Assembly: GCA_027452215.1 (NCBI GenBank)
Contig: DAIDGQ010000031.1
Location: forward strand, 1 to 64,000
DNA length: 64,000 nucleotides
Reading direction: 5' to 3'
DNA from: Granulicella sp.
Lineage (GTDB): Bacteria > Acidobacteriota > Terriglobia > Terriglobales > Acidobacteriaceae
This document shows positions 6,374 through 15,301 of the stretch, in pieces. Numbering within the stretch: the stretch's first letter is position 1; every line of letters begins with the position of its first letter. The notes under the pieces were generated by a model. It was not told where the DNA came from. It was given only the letters and a program-made list of their open reading frames with translations, and ran no database searches. A program made the position numbers and the translations under genes.

Positions 6374-8296
6374 ATGATTTTGTTGTTGGGAGTGTCGATG
6401 GTGGGGATCAGTGTGGCGGAGCCGACGAGTTTTTCGACGGCGGAGAGACTGCTGGTGGTGGTGATGATTGCGGCGTCGCTGGGGGTGTTTGCCTGGCGGT
6501 CGTGGCCGATTGCGGGGAATATTCTGGGGTCGAAGAAGGATGCGGACTTTTCGCTGCGTCCGGTGGGCAGGAGGGTGTGGGAGTTCTTCTGGGAGGTGCT
6601 GTGCCAGTCGAAGGTGATTCGGCAGCGGCCGCTGCCGGGGCTGGCGCATGCGTTTGTGTTCTGGGGGTTTCTGGCGTTCGCTCTGGTGACGTTGAACCAC
6701 CTGGCTGTGGGGCTAGGGCATGGATTTTTGCAGTATGCGGGGGCGGTGGGGACGTTCTACGAGGTGTTTGCGGGGGTGTGGGCGGTGCTGGTCGCGGTGT
6801 CGATTGCCGGGCTGTTTGTGCGGCGGTTTGTGGTGCGGCCGAGGTGGCTGGGCGAAAAGGTTTCGGTGGAGTCGGGGGTGATTGCGGGGTTGATCTTCCT
6901 GCTGATGGTGAGCTACCTGGCGACGTTCTTTGTGGGGGATAAGGGCTTTGCCGTGAGGGGTTTGTGGTGGGTGCACACTATGTGCCTGCTGGTGTTTCTG
7001 CCGATTATTCCTCGGACGAAGCACTTGCACCTGGTGCTTAGTCCGCTGACGGTCTTTCTGAAGAGGCGGGAGTTTTCGCAGCTTCCGAAGCTGGAGGGGG
7101 ATGAGGATTTTGGGCTGGTGGCGGGGAAGGATCTGACGCAAGTTATTGCGCTGCAGGCATATAGCTGCGTGGAGTGTGGGCGGTGTACGGAGCATTGCCC
7201 GGCGGCGAGCACGGGCAAGGTGCTGAATCCAAAGGAGATTGTGCTGGGGGTGAGGTCTTACCTGAACGCGGAGGGGCCGGGGAGCGAGGTGGCGCTGCTG
7301 GATGGGGGGCAGGCTGCGTTGTCGATGGAAGCGGCTTTTGAATGTACTACTTGCGGGGCTTGCGAGTTTCAGTGCCCGGTGGGGGTGCAGCATCTTCCGG
7401 TGCTGATTGGGCTGCGGAGGGGAGCGGTGAATACGGGGGCGTGGGAGGACCGGTATGGGACGAAGCTGTTCCTGGCGCTGGAGAAGCAGGGCAACTCGCT
7501 TGGAATGAGTTCGATGGAGCGGGAGAAGTTTATTGCGAAGCAGGGGTTTCCGGTCTTCGATGGCTCGCAGGAGTACTGCCTTTGGCTGGGGTGTATGGGG
7601 AGCTATGACCCGAAGGGCCGCGAGATTGTGGCGGATTTCGCGCGCGTGATGCAGTACCTGGGGACGCAATTCGGCGTACTGAGCAAGGAAAAATGCACGG
7701 GCGATCCGGCGCGGCGGCTGGGGAACGACCTGGTGTTCGGCGACCTGGCGGAGCAGGGGCTGAAGACGTTTGCCAATGCCAAGGTGAAGAAGATTGTGGC
7801 GATCTGTCCGCACTGTGTTCGGACGATTGCGACGGACTGGCTGGAGTATGGCGTGGCTCCGGAGATCGAACATCATTCGGAGTTCATGGCGAGGCATGCG
7901 CAGCTGCTTCCGAAACAGGAGGGAGAGAGCATTGTGTATCATGACCCTTGTTATCTGGGCCGGTATCGCGAGGTGTATGACGAGCCGCGCGAGGTTGTAG
8001 CAGCGGCAGGAACGCTGGTCGAAGCGGAGCGGAACCGGGAACGGTCGTTCTGCTGCGGAGCCGGCGGAGGCCTGGCGTTTCTGGGCGAAGAAAGTGGAGA
8101 ACGCGTGAGCCATGTGCGCGCGACCGAGTTGATGGCGACCGGCGCGCAGACGATCGGGACGGCGTGTCCATTCTGTAACTCGATGTTTCGGGATGCGTTG
8201 GGAGCAGTGGGAGGAGAGCATCCACCGCAGCTGTTGGACATTGCGCAGTTGACAGCACGGGTGCTATTCAAGGATGCCGATCAGGAACATAAGTAG
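6374..8296 (+). CDS. etfD: EtfD-like membrane iron-sulfur oxidoreductase (ETF:quinone oxidoreductase type)
   Basis: A 640-residue protein. The N-terminal third has about five membrane segments with conserved histidines (NH, WWVHTM, KHLH), as in NarI/HdrE-type heme b domains. Two [4Fe-4S] motifs follow: CVECGRCTEHCP and CTTCGACEFQCP. Two heterodisulfide-reductase-like CCG regions complete it, including HDPCYLGRY and a late CCGAGGG. This matches EtfD, which passes electrons from the EtfBA flavoprotein to menaquinone. The etfB and etfA genes lie 1.8 kb downstream on the same strand, supporting the call. The start at 6374 is chosen for GGAGG eight bases upstream. Its 3' end overlaps the next gene by 23 bp. 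Confidence 0.88.
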   Translation: MILLLGVSMVGISVAEPTSFSTAERLLVVVMIAASLGVFAWRSWPIAGNILGSKKDADFSLRPVGRRVWEFFWEVLCQSKVIRQRPLPGLAHAFVFWGFLAFALVTLNHLAVGLGHGFLQYAGAVGTFYEVFAGVWAVLVAVSIAGLFVRRFVVRPRWLGEKVSVESGVIAGLIFLLMVSYLATFFVGDKGFAVRGLWWVHTMCLLVFLPIIPRTKHLHLVLSPLTVFLKRREFSQLPKLEGDEDFGLVAGKDLTQVIALQAYSCVECGRCTEHCPAASTGKVLNPKEIVLGVRSYLNAEGPGSEVALLDGGQAALSMEAAFECTTCGACEFQCPVGVQHLPVLIGLRRGAVNTGAWEDRYGTKLFLALEKQGNSLGMSSMEREKFIAKQGFPVFDGSQEYCLWLGCMGSYDPKGREIVADFARVMQYLGTQFGVLSKEKCTGDPARRLGNDLVFGDLAEQGLKTFANAKVKKIVAICPHCVRTIATDWLEYGVAPEIEHHSEFMARHAQLLPKQEGESIVYHDPCYLGRYREVYDEPREVVAAAGTLVEAERNRERSFCCGAGGGLAFLGEESGERVSHVRATELMATGAQTIGTACPFCNSMFRDALGAVGGEHPPQLLDIAQLTARVLFKDADQEHK

Positions 8297-9191
8297 GAGC
8301 TACGGAGCACTCGCGGTCGGCGTGGTTGCGATTGCGTGGTCGGCGATTTTTGTGCGGTGGGCACGGATGCCGGGAGTGACCTCGGGCTTTTACCGAATGC
8401 TGATTGCGTCGATGGTGCTGTGGCCGATCCTGCTGGGCTCGAAGGTGAAGGTATCGGGTTACCGGCGTGGCTGCTATGTGCTGGCGGCGCTGAGTGGAGC
8501 ATTTTTTGCGGGGGACATTGCCCTGTTCAATACGGCGGTGATGCGGACGTCGGCGGGGAGCGCGATGTTTCTGTCGAACAACGTGCCGCTGCTGGTGGGG
8601 CTGTTGACGTGGGCGATCACTCGGAAGATGCCGTCGGCGAGGTACTGGACGGCGCTGGTGGTGGCGACGGTGGGGGCGTGGATGATTATCTCGGCGGACG
8701 TGCGGCATGCTGCGGCGGAGTGGTCGGCGGATATGCTGGCGGTGGCGGCGTCGGTTTGCTTTGCGATGTATCTGCTGCTGACGGAGAGGCTGCGGAGGGA
8801 GATTGATGCGCGGGTGCTGGTGACGATTTCAGCGACGGCGAGCGCGGCGACGCTGCTGGTGGTGGGAGGGTTGGCGCATCTGTCGTTCAGGGTGCAGAGC
8901 GTGCAGTCGCTGGCGTCGTTGGTGGCGATGGCGCTGGTGTGCCAGGTGACGGGATATTTTTGCCTGGCGTATGCGCTGGGGCAGTTGCCGGCAACGGTGA
9001 CGTCGGTGATTATGCTGGCGACGGCTCCTCTGACGGCGCTGTTCGCGTTCTGGATTTTTGGCGAGCGGATGACGGTGCTGAAGTTTGCGGGCGGGCTGTT
9101 GGTGATGCTTGGCGTGTGGATTGTGAGCCGGGTTCCGGTGGAGGCTGCTGTTGCTGAAGAGAACGAGGCGGTCTTTGAAGTCGCGGGATGA
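8274..9191 (+). CDS. EamA-family drug/metabolite transporter
   Basis: A 305-residue protein with about ten hydrophobic segments arranged as two EamA repeats. The first begins GALAVGVVAIAWSAIFVRWA; the second ends with LTALFAFWIFGERMTVLKF and GGLLVMLGVWIV, typical EamA-repeat endings. DMT carriers export or import small metabolites, and the substrate cannot be told here. The gene starts inside the end of etfD, implying co-transcription. Its place between etfD and etfBA is unusual, and its relation to electron transfer is unknown. Confidence 0.85.
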   Translation: MPIRNISRSYGALAVGVVAIAWSAIFVRWARMPGVTSGFYRMLIASMVLWPILLGSKVKVSGYRRGCYVLAALSGAFFAGDIALFNTAVMRTSAGSAMFLSNNVPLLVGLLTWAITRKMPSARYWTALVVATVGAWMIISADVRHAAAEWSADMLAVAASVCFAMYLLLTERLRREIDARVLVTISATASAATLLVVGGLAHLSFRVQSVQSLASLVAMALVCQVTGYFCLAYALGQLPATVTSVIMLATAPLTALFAFWIFGERMTVLKFAGGLLVMLGVWIVSRVPVEAAVAEENEAVFEVAG

Positions 9192-9228
9192 AGTCGCGGG
9201 ATGAGTGGGCGTTTTGATCAGGGGATTG

Positions 9229-9972
9229 ATGCTGGATGCGACGACGGTGCAGGTGCTGGTGGTGGTGTTCTTCGCTACGCTGATTCGATCGACGTTTGGA
9301 TTTGGGGAGGCGCTGATTGCGGTGCCTCTGCTGGCGTTGATTCTTCCGGTCGGGATTGCGGCTCCGGTGGCGGTGCTGCTGTCGATTACGGTGGCGAGCG
9401 TGGTGGTGGTGCAGGACTGGCGGAAGATTCACGTTCGCAGCACGGGCTGGTTGCTGGTGTCGACGGTGGCGGGGATTCCGCTGGGCATTGCGCTGCTGGC
9501 GAGCAGCCATGATCGTGTTGTGAAGGCTGTGTTGGCGATGGTGATTGTGGCGTTTTCGGGATATTTCCTGCTGGGAAAGCGGCCTCCTGAACTGCGGGAA
9601 GATAGCAGGAGATGGCTGTTGGGCTGCGGGTTTGTTGCGGGCGTGCTGGGCGGGGCGTATGGAATGAATGGGCCTCCGCTGGTGATGTACGGGGCGATGC
9701 GGAGGTGGTCTGCGCAGCACTTTCGGGCGACGCTGCAGGGATATTTTCTTCCTGCGAGCGTGGTGGTGATGACGGGATACTGGATGTCGGGGCTGTGGGC
9801 TCCGGCGGTGACGCACTACTATCTGGTGTCGCTGCCGGTGGCGTTGCCGGCGATTTTTCTGGGGAGAGCGGCGAATCATCGGCTTCGAGGAGACTCGTTT
9901 CTGAAGTATGTTCACCTGGGGCTGGTGGGTGTTGGAACGGTGCTGTTGATCCAGGCGATTCGTGGGCGTTAG
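9229..9972 (+). CDS. TSUP family (TauE/SafE) membrane permease
   Basis: A 247-residue protein with about eight membrane segments. Conserved features include the early FFATLIRSTFGFGEALIAVP block, PVAVLLSITVASVVV, and a second-half FVAGVLGGAYGMNGPPLVMY, which is diagnostic for the TauE/SafE (TSUP) family. Members move sulfite, sulfoacetate, organosulfonates or other small anions across the inner membrane. The ATG at 9229, preceded by AGGGG, is preferred; a GTG at 9205 is possible. It lies in the etfD-etfBA gene string, so it may serve the same growth substrate, which is inference. Confidence 0.87.
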   Translation: MLDATTVQVLVVVFFATLIRSTFGFGEALIAVPLLALILPVGIAAPVAVLLSITVASVVVVQDWRKIHVRSTGWLLVSTVAGIPLGIALLASSHDRVVKAVLAMVIVAFSGYFLLGKRPPELREDSRRWLLGCGFVAGVLGGAYGMNGPPLVMYGAMRRWSAQHFRATLQGYFLPASVVVMTGYWMSGLWAPAVTHYYLVSLPVALPAIFLGRAANHRLRGDSFLKYVHLGLVGVGTVLLIQAIRGR

Positions 9973-10091
9973 GACGCATGGAGTGGAGGACCAAAACGGC
10001 GGTTCTGTAATCGGCTAGGCGGCGACAGTTGAGCGATGGGTGGGATAGGCTAGGTGGTCGTTGGCGAAATGCTGACGAAGTGGAGTTGGTG

Positions 10092-10871
10092 ATGAAGATT
10101 GTGGTGGCAGTGAAGCAGGTTCCGGAGCGCGATGCGGTGGTGCGTGTGGCTGCGGATGGGCGCGGATTGGATGAGCGCGATGTGACGTGGACGATGAATG
10201 AGCCGGACGCGTATGCGCTGGAAGAGGCGCTGCAGTTGAAGGAGCGCGCGGGCGAGGCCGAGGTGGTGGTGTTGTGCGCTGGGCCGGAGCGGGTGCAGAG
10301 TACTCTGCGTGAGGCGCTGGCCAAGGGTGCGGACCGGGCGGTGCATGTGGTGACGCCGGAGAGTGGCGCGGGGTCGCTGGGTGAGCGGGATTCGCTGGAT
10401 GTGGCGCGGTTGCTGGCGGAGGCGGTGAAGGCCGAGGCTGCGGATCTGGTGCTGACGGGATTGCAGTCGGATGACCTTGGTGCGGGGCAGACGGGCGTGG
10501 TGATGGCGGAGTTGCTGGGGGTTCCGCATGCGACGCTGGTGCTGCAGGTGGAGCTGTTGGGGAATGGAATTAAGGTCAAGCGTGAATTGGAAGACGGGTG
10601 GATGCAGCAGGTGGAGATGCCGCTGCCGGCGCTGCTGACGGTGCAGTCGGGAGGGAACCGGCTGCGGTATGCGACGCTGATGGGGATCAAGCGTGCTCGG
10701 CAGAAGGAGATGCGCGAGGTGTCTGCGGCTGCGGCGGCGAAGCGCGTGGATGAGGTGGTGAAGGTGTCTCCGCCGACGAGGGTGAAGCGGACGGAGATGC
10801 TGACCGGGTCTGCGGATGAGATTGCTGCGACGCTGGTGGAGCGGCTGCGGTTTGAGGTGAAGGTGCTGTAA
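10092..10871 (+). CDS. etfB: Electron transfer flavoprotein beta subunit
   Basis: A 259-residue protein opening MKIVVAVKQVPERDA, the standard EtfB start. It also has NEPDAYALEEALQLKE, LREALAKGADRAVHV and LVLTGLQSDDLGAGQTG, all in the expected order for the AMP-binding beta subunit. With EtfA it forms a cytoplasmic FAD-containing heterodimer that collects electrons from acyl-CoA and other dehydrogenases. GGAG stands six bases before the ATG. No feature pointing to electron bifurcation could be established by eye. The partner gene etfA follows after 107 bp and the likely quinone-reducing partner etfD precedes it. Confidence 0.95.
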   Translation: MKIVVAVKQVPERDAVVRVAADGRGLDERDVTWTMNEPDAYALEEALQLKERAGEAEVVVLCAGPERVQSTLREALAKGADRAVHVVTPESGAGSLGERDSLDVARLLAEAVKAEAADLVLTGLQSDDLGAGQTGVVMAELLGVPHATLVLQVELLGNGIKVKRELEDGWMQQVEMPLPALLTVQSGGNRLRYATLMGIKRARQKEMREVSAAAAAKRVDEVVKVSPPTRVKRTEMLTGSADEIAATLVERLRFEVKVL

Positions 10872-10884
10872 CGGCGCTGCTGCG

Positions 10885-10963
10885 GTGCTGCGCGCATGGG
10901 TGCTGCGCGCATGGCGGGAGTGGCTTTCGTGGTTTGGGTTTGGGTTTTGGATTTGGTTTTGGG
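10885..10963. repeat. Perfect 15-bp tandem duplication plus G/T-rich tract between etfB and etfA
   Basis: GTGCTGCGCGCATGG is present twice back to back (10885-10899, 10900-10914). It is followed at 10931-10963 by a TTTGGG-like tract with six G-runs of two or three. Both lie in the 107-bp spacer before the etfA ribosome-binding site. The G-runs could form a weak quadruplex or the tract may simply be slippage-derived. Confidence 0.6.
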
Positions 10964-10978
10964 AGTAGAGGAGTGGAT

Positions 10979-11980
10979 ATGAGCAACGGTGTTTTGGTGG
11001 TGTTGGAGACGAAGGGTGCGGGTTGGCATCGGATGAGTTTTGAGGCGCTGGCTGCGGGACAGAAGCTGGCTGCGGATATGGGTGGTGCGTGCTCGGCTGC
11101 GGTGTTGGGCGAGGCGGCTGCGATTGCCCCGTTGGCTGCGGAGCTGGCGACGAAGAGGCTTGCCACGGTGTGGATGGTGGGCGATGCTCTGCTTGCGCAG
11201 TACACGGCGGATGGATGGATTGCGGCGCTGGCGCAGTTGATTGCGGAGGTGAAGCCGAAGTATGTGGTGCTGCCGCATACCTACCAGGTGAGGGATTTTG
11301 CTCCGGCGCTGGCGACTCGGATGGGCGAGGTGCTGATCGGCGATGTGACGGCGATACAGGTTGCGGTGGCTGCGGACGGGCCGGTGTTTGTGCGGCAGTG
11401 GATGCAAGGGAAGTTGAATGCGGAGTATCGGCATGGCGGCGACGGAGGGGTTTGTTTTGTGTCGGTGCAGGCGGGGAGTTTTCGCGGGGATGCGGTCGAG
11501 TCGGGGGCGAGCGAGGTGAAGACGTTTGCTCCGACGCTTGAGGCTGCGAAGATTCGGACGAAGCCGGGCGAGGCGTTTCGAGAGGCGGCGCAGACGGTGG
11601 ATCTGTCGTCGGCTCCGGTGATTGTGAGCGTGGGGCGAGGCATTGGCGAGCAGGAGAATTTGAAGCTGGTGGAGGCGCTGGCGACCGCGTTGGGAGCGGA
11701 GATTGCGGCGTCGCGGCCGATCTGCGACGCGGGCTGGCTGCCAATGGAGCGGCAGGTGGGGAGTTCGGGGCAGACGGTTGCGCCGAAGCTATATCTTGCG
11801 GTGGGGATCTCAGGAGCGATTCAACACCTGGTGGGGATGAAGGGAGCGAAGACGGTGATTGCGATCAATAAGGACGCGGATGCGCCGATCTTTGAGGTCG
11901 CGGATATTGGCGTGGTGGGCGATTTGTTTGAGGTCGTTCCGGCGCTGACGAAGGCGATTGAAGGGGCTGCCCGGGGGTAG
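10979..11980 (+). CDS. etfA: Electron transfer flavoprotein alpha subunit
   Basis: A 333-residue protein. The N-terminal domain carries a KPKYVVLPHTYQVRDFAPAL segment. The C-terminal FAD domain includes VSVGRGIGEQENLKLVEALA, the SRPICDAGWLP segment, VGSSGQTVAPKLYLAVGISG, and VIAINKDADAPIFEVADIGVVGD near the end, all hallmarks of EtfA. It binds FAD and docks partner dehydrogenases. A GAGGAG Shine-Dalgarno precedes the ATG at 10979. It forms the heterodimer with EtfB. A modest hairpin with TTTT follows the gene, consistent with an operon end. Confidence 0.95.
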   Translation: MSNGVLVVLETKGAGWHRMSFEALAAGQKLAADMGGACSAAVLGEAAAIAPLAAELATKRLATVWMVGDALLAQYTADGWIAALAQLIAEVKPKYVVLPHTYQVRDFAPALATRMGEVLIGDVTAIQVAVAADGPVFVRQWMQGKLNAEYRHGGDGGVCFVSVQAGSFRGDAVESGASEVKTFAPTLEAAKIRTKPGEAFREAAQTVDLSSAPVIVSVGRGIGEQENLKLVEALATALGAEIAASRPICDAGWLPMERQVGSSGQTVAPKLYLAVGISGAIQHLVGMKGAKTVIAINKDADAPIFEVADIGVVGDLFEVVPALTKAIEGAARG

Positions 11981-12031
11981 CGAAGTTGCCCGGTAGAGAC
12001 TTTGGGGGCAGGATTTGCGTCATACTAGAGG

Positions 12032-12053
12032 AGATCGGCTGAGCTGATCTTTT
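12032..12053 (+). terminator. Possible intrinsic terminator after etfA
   Basis: AGATC (12032-12036) pairs with GATCT (12046-12050), with an inner GGC/GCT stem around a TGA loop. TTTT then GTTTG follow on the plus strand. The stem is short, so strength is uncertain. Confidence 0.45.
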
Positions 12054-12082
12054 GTTTGACGTGAACCTTTGACCCTACCTAC

Positions 12083-12451
12083 TTGACCAAGAGAAACCAA
12101 CACGGCGCTGCTGAGCACTCGTATCCTTTGGGGTTGCGCGTGCTGGCGTTGGCGTGCCTGTTGCTGGTGGCGGTGGCGAGTTCGGTGGAGGTGGTTCACG
12201 TCCATGGACGATGGCTTCCGCAGCAGACGGCGCAGGCCGGGGCAGCGGCGGATGGTTCGCAATTGCCGGGTGGGGAAGATCATTGCCCGCTGTGTGTGGC
12301 GATGCACTCGGCTCTGCCGGTGCAGGTGCATGTGGAGCCGGTGCGGTTGTTGCTGGTGGATTGCAAGGCGGTGCAGGGGATTGATCGCGAGCCTGAATCG
12401 GCCTGGCATTTTGCGATGTTCAGCAGGCCACCTCCTGTAGAGACACTCTAG
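12083..12451 (+). CDS. Small exported HxH/CPLC protein (DUF2946-like)
   Basis: About 122 residues with a hydrophobic segment near residues 17-33, then HVHG, and later EDHCPLCVAMHSALP. A membrane segment followed by a His pair and a CPLC-x3-H motif resembles DUF2946-type proteins, some of which are linked to copper handling. The motif looks like a metal site on the periplasmic side. No ATG is available; TTG at 12083 is the tentative start and no clear Shine-Dalgarno is seen, so the start is uncertain. The TonB-dependent receptor gene follows after 168 bp on the same strand, suggesting a shared metal or cofactor role. Confidence 0.55.
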   Translation: MTKRNQHGAAEHSYPLGLRVLALACLLLVAVASSVEVVHVHGRWLPQQTAQAGAAADGSQLPGGEDHCPLCVAMHSALPVQVHVEPVRLLLVDCKAVQGIDREPESAWHFAMFSRPPPVETL

Positions 12452-12619
12452 AACTTGTTGGGGAAGATCGCGCTGCTCAAGGTGGGCAGGCTCCGTGCTA
12501 TCAGGCCGGATGGTCTTCTCTTCAACGTCCAGTCGTCGCGCGGAGCTAGCGCGGACAGAGGACCGGTCGTTAGCCACATCGGGCTTCGGCTTTTTGAGTC
12601 TCAGGGAACAGGAGTTTGG

Positions 12620-15256
12620 ATGCGGGGATTTAATCAATCGCGACTAGTGGGGCTGATGCTTGGCCTGGTGGTCGCATGCTCGGCGAGCGTGGGCTTCGGC
12701 CAGAGCGCTGTGGGCAGCGTGACAGGGACGGTAAGCGATCCGACGGGAGCGGAGATTCCGGGAGCGAAGGTTGTGATCTCGAATCCGGTGAGCGGGTATA
12801 CGCGCACGGCGGTGGCGGACGCAGGCGGGCAGTTTCAATTTTCGAATCTTCCGTTCAACACGTATAGCGTGACCGTCACGAATGCTGGCTTTCAAGATTT
12901 CAGCAAAGCGGTGTCGGTGATGTCTTCGAACGCGGTGACGTTGCAGGTGACGATGCAGGTGGCGGTGTCGAACCAGACGGTGTTGGTAACGGCTCCGGCT
13001 GATTTGATCGATAACGATTCGACTCCGCATACGGATATCGATCGCTCGCTGATCGATCATCTTCCGCTGGAGAGTGCTTCGTCGGAGCTGAGTTCGATTG
13101 TGACGCTGGCGGCTCCGGGAGTTGCTGCGGACTCGAATGGGCAGATGCATGGGTTGGGCGATCATGCGGAGAATTCTTTCAGCATCGATGGGCAGCCGAT
13201 CACGGACCAACAGAGCAAGGTGTTTTCGAACCAGGTTCCAGCGGCGGCGGTGCAGTCGCTGGAGGTGATCGATGGCGCGCCACCGGCGGAATATGGCGAC
13301 AAGACGAGCCTGGTGATCAAGGCGACAACTCGGTCGGGACAGGGCGTGACGACTCCGACGGGAAGCGTGACGTTGAGCTATGGAAGCTTTGGGTCGAGCA
13401 ATCTTGCGTTTGATATGGCGTATGGAGGGAAGAACTGGGGAAACTTTGTTGCGGCGAATGGGATGCAGTCGGGGCGGTTCCTGGATGCGCCGGAGTTTTC
13501 GGTGTCTCACTCCAAGGGCAATGAGGAAAATTTCTTTGATCGCGTCGATTACCAATTTAGTTCGACGGATTCGCTGCACACGAATTTGCAGTACACGCGG
13601 TCGTGGTTTCAGACGCCGAATAGTTATGACACGCAGTTTGGATTTATCGCGAATGGGCTGACGACGGGGCTGATGGATCAACGGTCGCAGATCAAGACGA
13701 TCGATGCGGCACCGAGTTATACGCGAACGATCGGAACGACGATGGTGTTCAACTTCGGACCGTATATTCGGCGCGACTCCTACGACTATTATCCGAGCAA
13801 TAACGCGCTGAATGATTTTGGACCGATCCAGCAGGAGAGTGTAGCGCAGCAACGGTCGCTGACAAATGCTGGTGTGCATAGTGATATTTCGTATGTAAAG
13901 GGCATCAACAATGTGAAGTTTGGAGGAATGTACCAGCAGACATTTCTACGCGAGAATTTTCAGATTGGCATTGTTGATCCAAGTTTGAATGCGCCGCAGA
14001 GCGCGACCTACAACTCGGTGCTGGCTCCGTATGATTTGACGCGCGGAGGACATGATTATGCGTATCACGGGCAGACGGATATCAAGCAGCTTGCGCTGTA
14101 TGGCGAGGACCAAATAACGGCGGGCAACTGGCTATTCAATCTTGGCATTCGCGGAGATTTTTATAACGGACTTACGATTCAGAGGCAGGCAGAGCCTCGG
14201 GTTGGGATGTCGTATAACGTGAAGCCGACAGGGACGTTGCTGCGTGCGTCCTATGCTAGAACGCAGGAGACGCCGTTCAATGAGAACCTTGTGCTGTCGA
14301 GTGAAGGCTGCCTGGATCCGGTGCTGAATGCAATTTTTTCGACGATTGGGCCATGTATTCCGGCACCGTTCAATCCGGGATTTCGCAACGAGTTTCACGT
14401 GGGATTCGAGCAGGGTGTTACGAAACATTTTGTGTTGAATGCTGAGTACATTTGGAAGTACACACACAATGGATACGACTTCAGTGTGCTGGGAGCGACG
14501 CCGATTACGTTCCCGATTGAGTGGCACAACTCGAAGATTCCTGGATTTGCGATCAGCGGAACACTGACACCGGTGAAGGGCTTGTCGGCTCGCGTGACGA
14601 TGTCGTCGGTAGCGGCGAGGTTCTTTAATCCGCAGATTGGCGGCGTGGGAGCGACGCCTGGAGCGGCAGGAGGATTTCCGTTTCGCATCGATCACGACGA
14701 GAATTTCAATCAGACGACGCATGTGGAATATGCGATGCCGTTCCAGAAAAATCTCTACTTTTCGTTCAACTGGAAGTATGACAGCGGCATGGTGGCGGGG
14801 GCGGTGCCTTGCTATGGCATCACTGATCCGAATAGTGCGTGCGGGCCTTATTCTGAGACGATCAATGGAGTGCCGACGATCAATTTGAGCAGCCTGACGG
14901 CGGATGAAGAGTTCCAGGCAGGGCTGACGTGCGATGGCGTGAAGGCGACGCAGACGGCGGGTTTTACGACTTGCGATGCGGCTGGGTTGACGTCGAACCT
15001 GGTGAAGGTTCCGGCGCCGGGAACGCAGGACAACGATCATAATCCGCAGAGGATTCAGCCTCGCAATCTATTCGACATGGCGTTGGGGGATGACGATGTT
15101 TTTCATTTCCACGAGAATCGCTATCGGTTTGGAGCGAGGATTACAGCGATCAACGTGACGAACAAGTATGCAATGTACAACTTCTTGTCGACGTTTTCGG
15201 GAACGCATTATGTGACACCTCGCGCCGTGACGGCGGAGTTGTCATTCCACTTCTAG
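12620..15256 (+). CDS. TonB-dependent receptor, Oar-like, with carboxypeptidase-regulatory domain
   Basis: An 878-residue outer-membrane protein. A signal peptide (about 1-29, ending GFGQ) is followed by a carboxypeptidase-regulatory-like domain (about 31-115; GSVTGTVSDPTGAEIPGAKV and GGQFQFSNLPFNTYSV). A plug-like region (about 135-240; LEVIDGAPPAEYGDKTSLVI) and a long beta-barrel ending in AELSFHF with a terminal Phe complete it. Such receptors import large or scarce ligands using ExbBD-TonB energy; many acidobacterial paralogues have no known ligand. AGGAG lies five bases before the ATG at 12620; longer in-frame starts lack a signal peptide. The ligand is unknown, though the neighbouring CPLC protein hints at metal. 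Confidence 0.9.
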   Translation: MRGFNQSRLVGLMLGLVVACSASVGFGQSAVGSVTGTVSDPTGAEIPGAKVVISNPVSGYTRTAVADAGGQFQFSNLPFNTYSVTVTNAGFQDFSKAVSVMSSNAVTLQVTMQVAVSNQTVLVTAPADLIDNDSTPHTDIDRSLIDHLPLESASSELSSIVTLAAPGVAADSNGQMHGLGDHAENSFSIDGQPITDQQSKVFSNQVPAAAVQSLEVIDGAPPAEYGDKTSLVIKATTRSGQGVTTPTGSVTLSYGSFGSSNLAFDMAYGGKNWGNFVAANGMQSGRFLDAPEFSVSHSKGNEENFFDRVDYQFSSTDSLHTNLQYTRSWFQTPNSYDTQFGFIANGLTTGLMDQRSQIKTIDAAPSYTRTIGTTMVFNFGPYIRRDSYDYYPSNNALNDFGPIQQESVAQQRSLTNAGVHSDISYVKGINNVKFGGMYQQTFLRENFQIGIVDPSLNAPQSATYNSVLAPYDLTRGGHDYAYHGQTDIKQLALYGEDQITAGNWLFNLGIRGDFYNGLTIQRQAEPRVGMSYNVKPTGTLLRASYARTQETPFNENLVLSSEGCLDPVLNAIFSTIGPCIPAPFNPGFRNEFHVGFEQGVTKHFVLNAEYIWKYTHNGYDFSVLGATPITFPIEWHNSKIPGFAISGTLTPVKGLSARVTMSSVAARFFNPQIGGVGATPGAAGGFPFRIDHDENFNQTTHVEYAMPFQKNLYFSFNWKYDSGMVAGAVPCYGITDPNSACGPYSETINGVPTINLSSLTADEEFQAGLTCDGVKATQTAGFTTCDAAGLTSNLVKVPAPGTQDNDHNPQRIQPRNLFDMALGDDDVFHFHENRYRFGARITAINVTNKYAMYNFLSTFSGTHYVTPRAVTAELSFHF

Positions 15257-15301
15257 ATTGAGTGGACGATGGGGCGCCGAAGTCCCGTAGCATAGGAAGA
15301 G

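Noticed and set aside
9386-11434. A 682-codon minus-strand frame opposite the TSUP and etf genes
   Set aside because: Arg/Ser/Pro-rich antisense shadow of TSUP, etfB and etfA.
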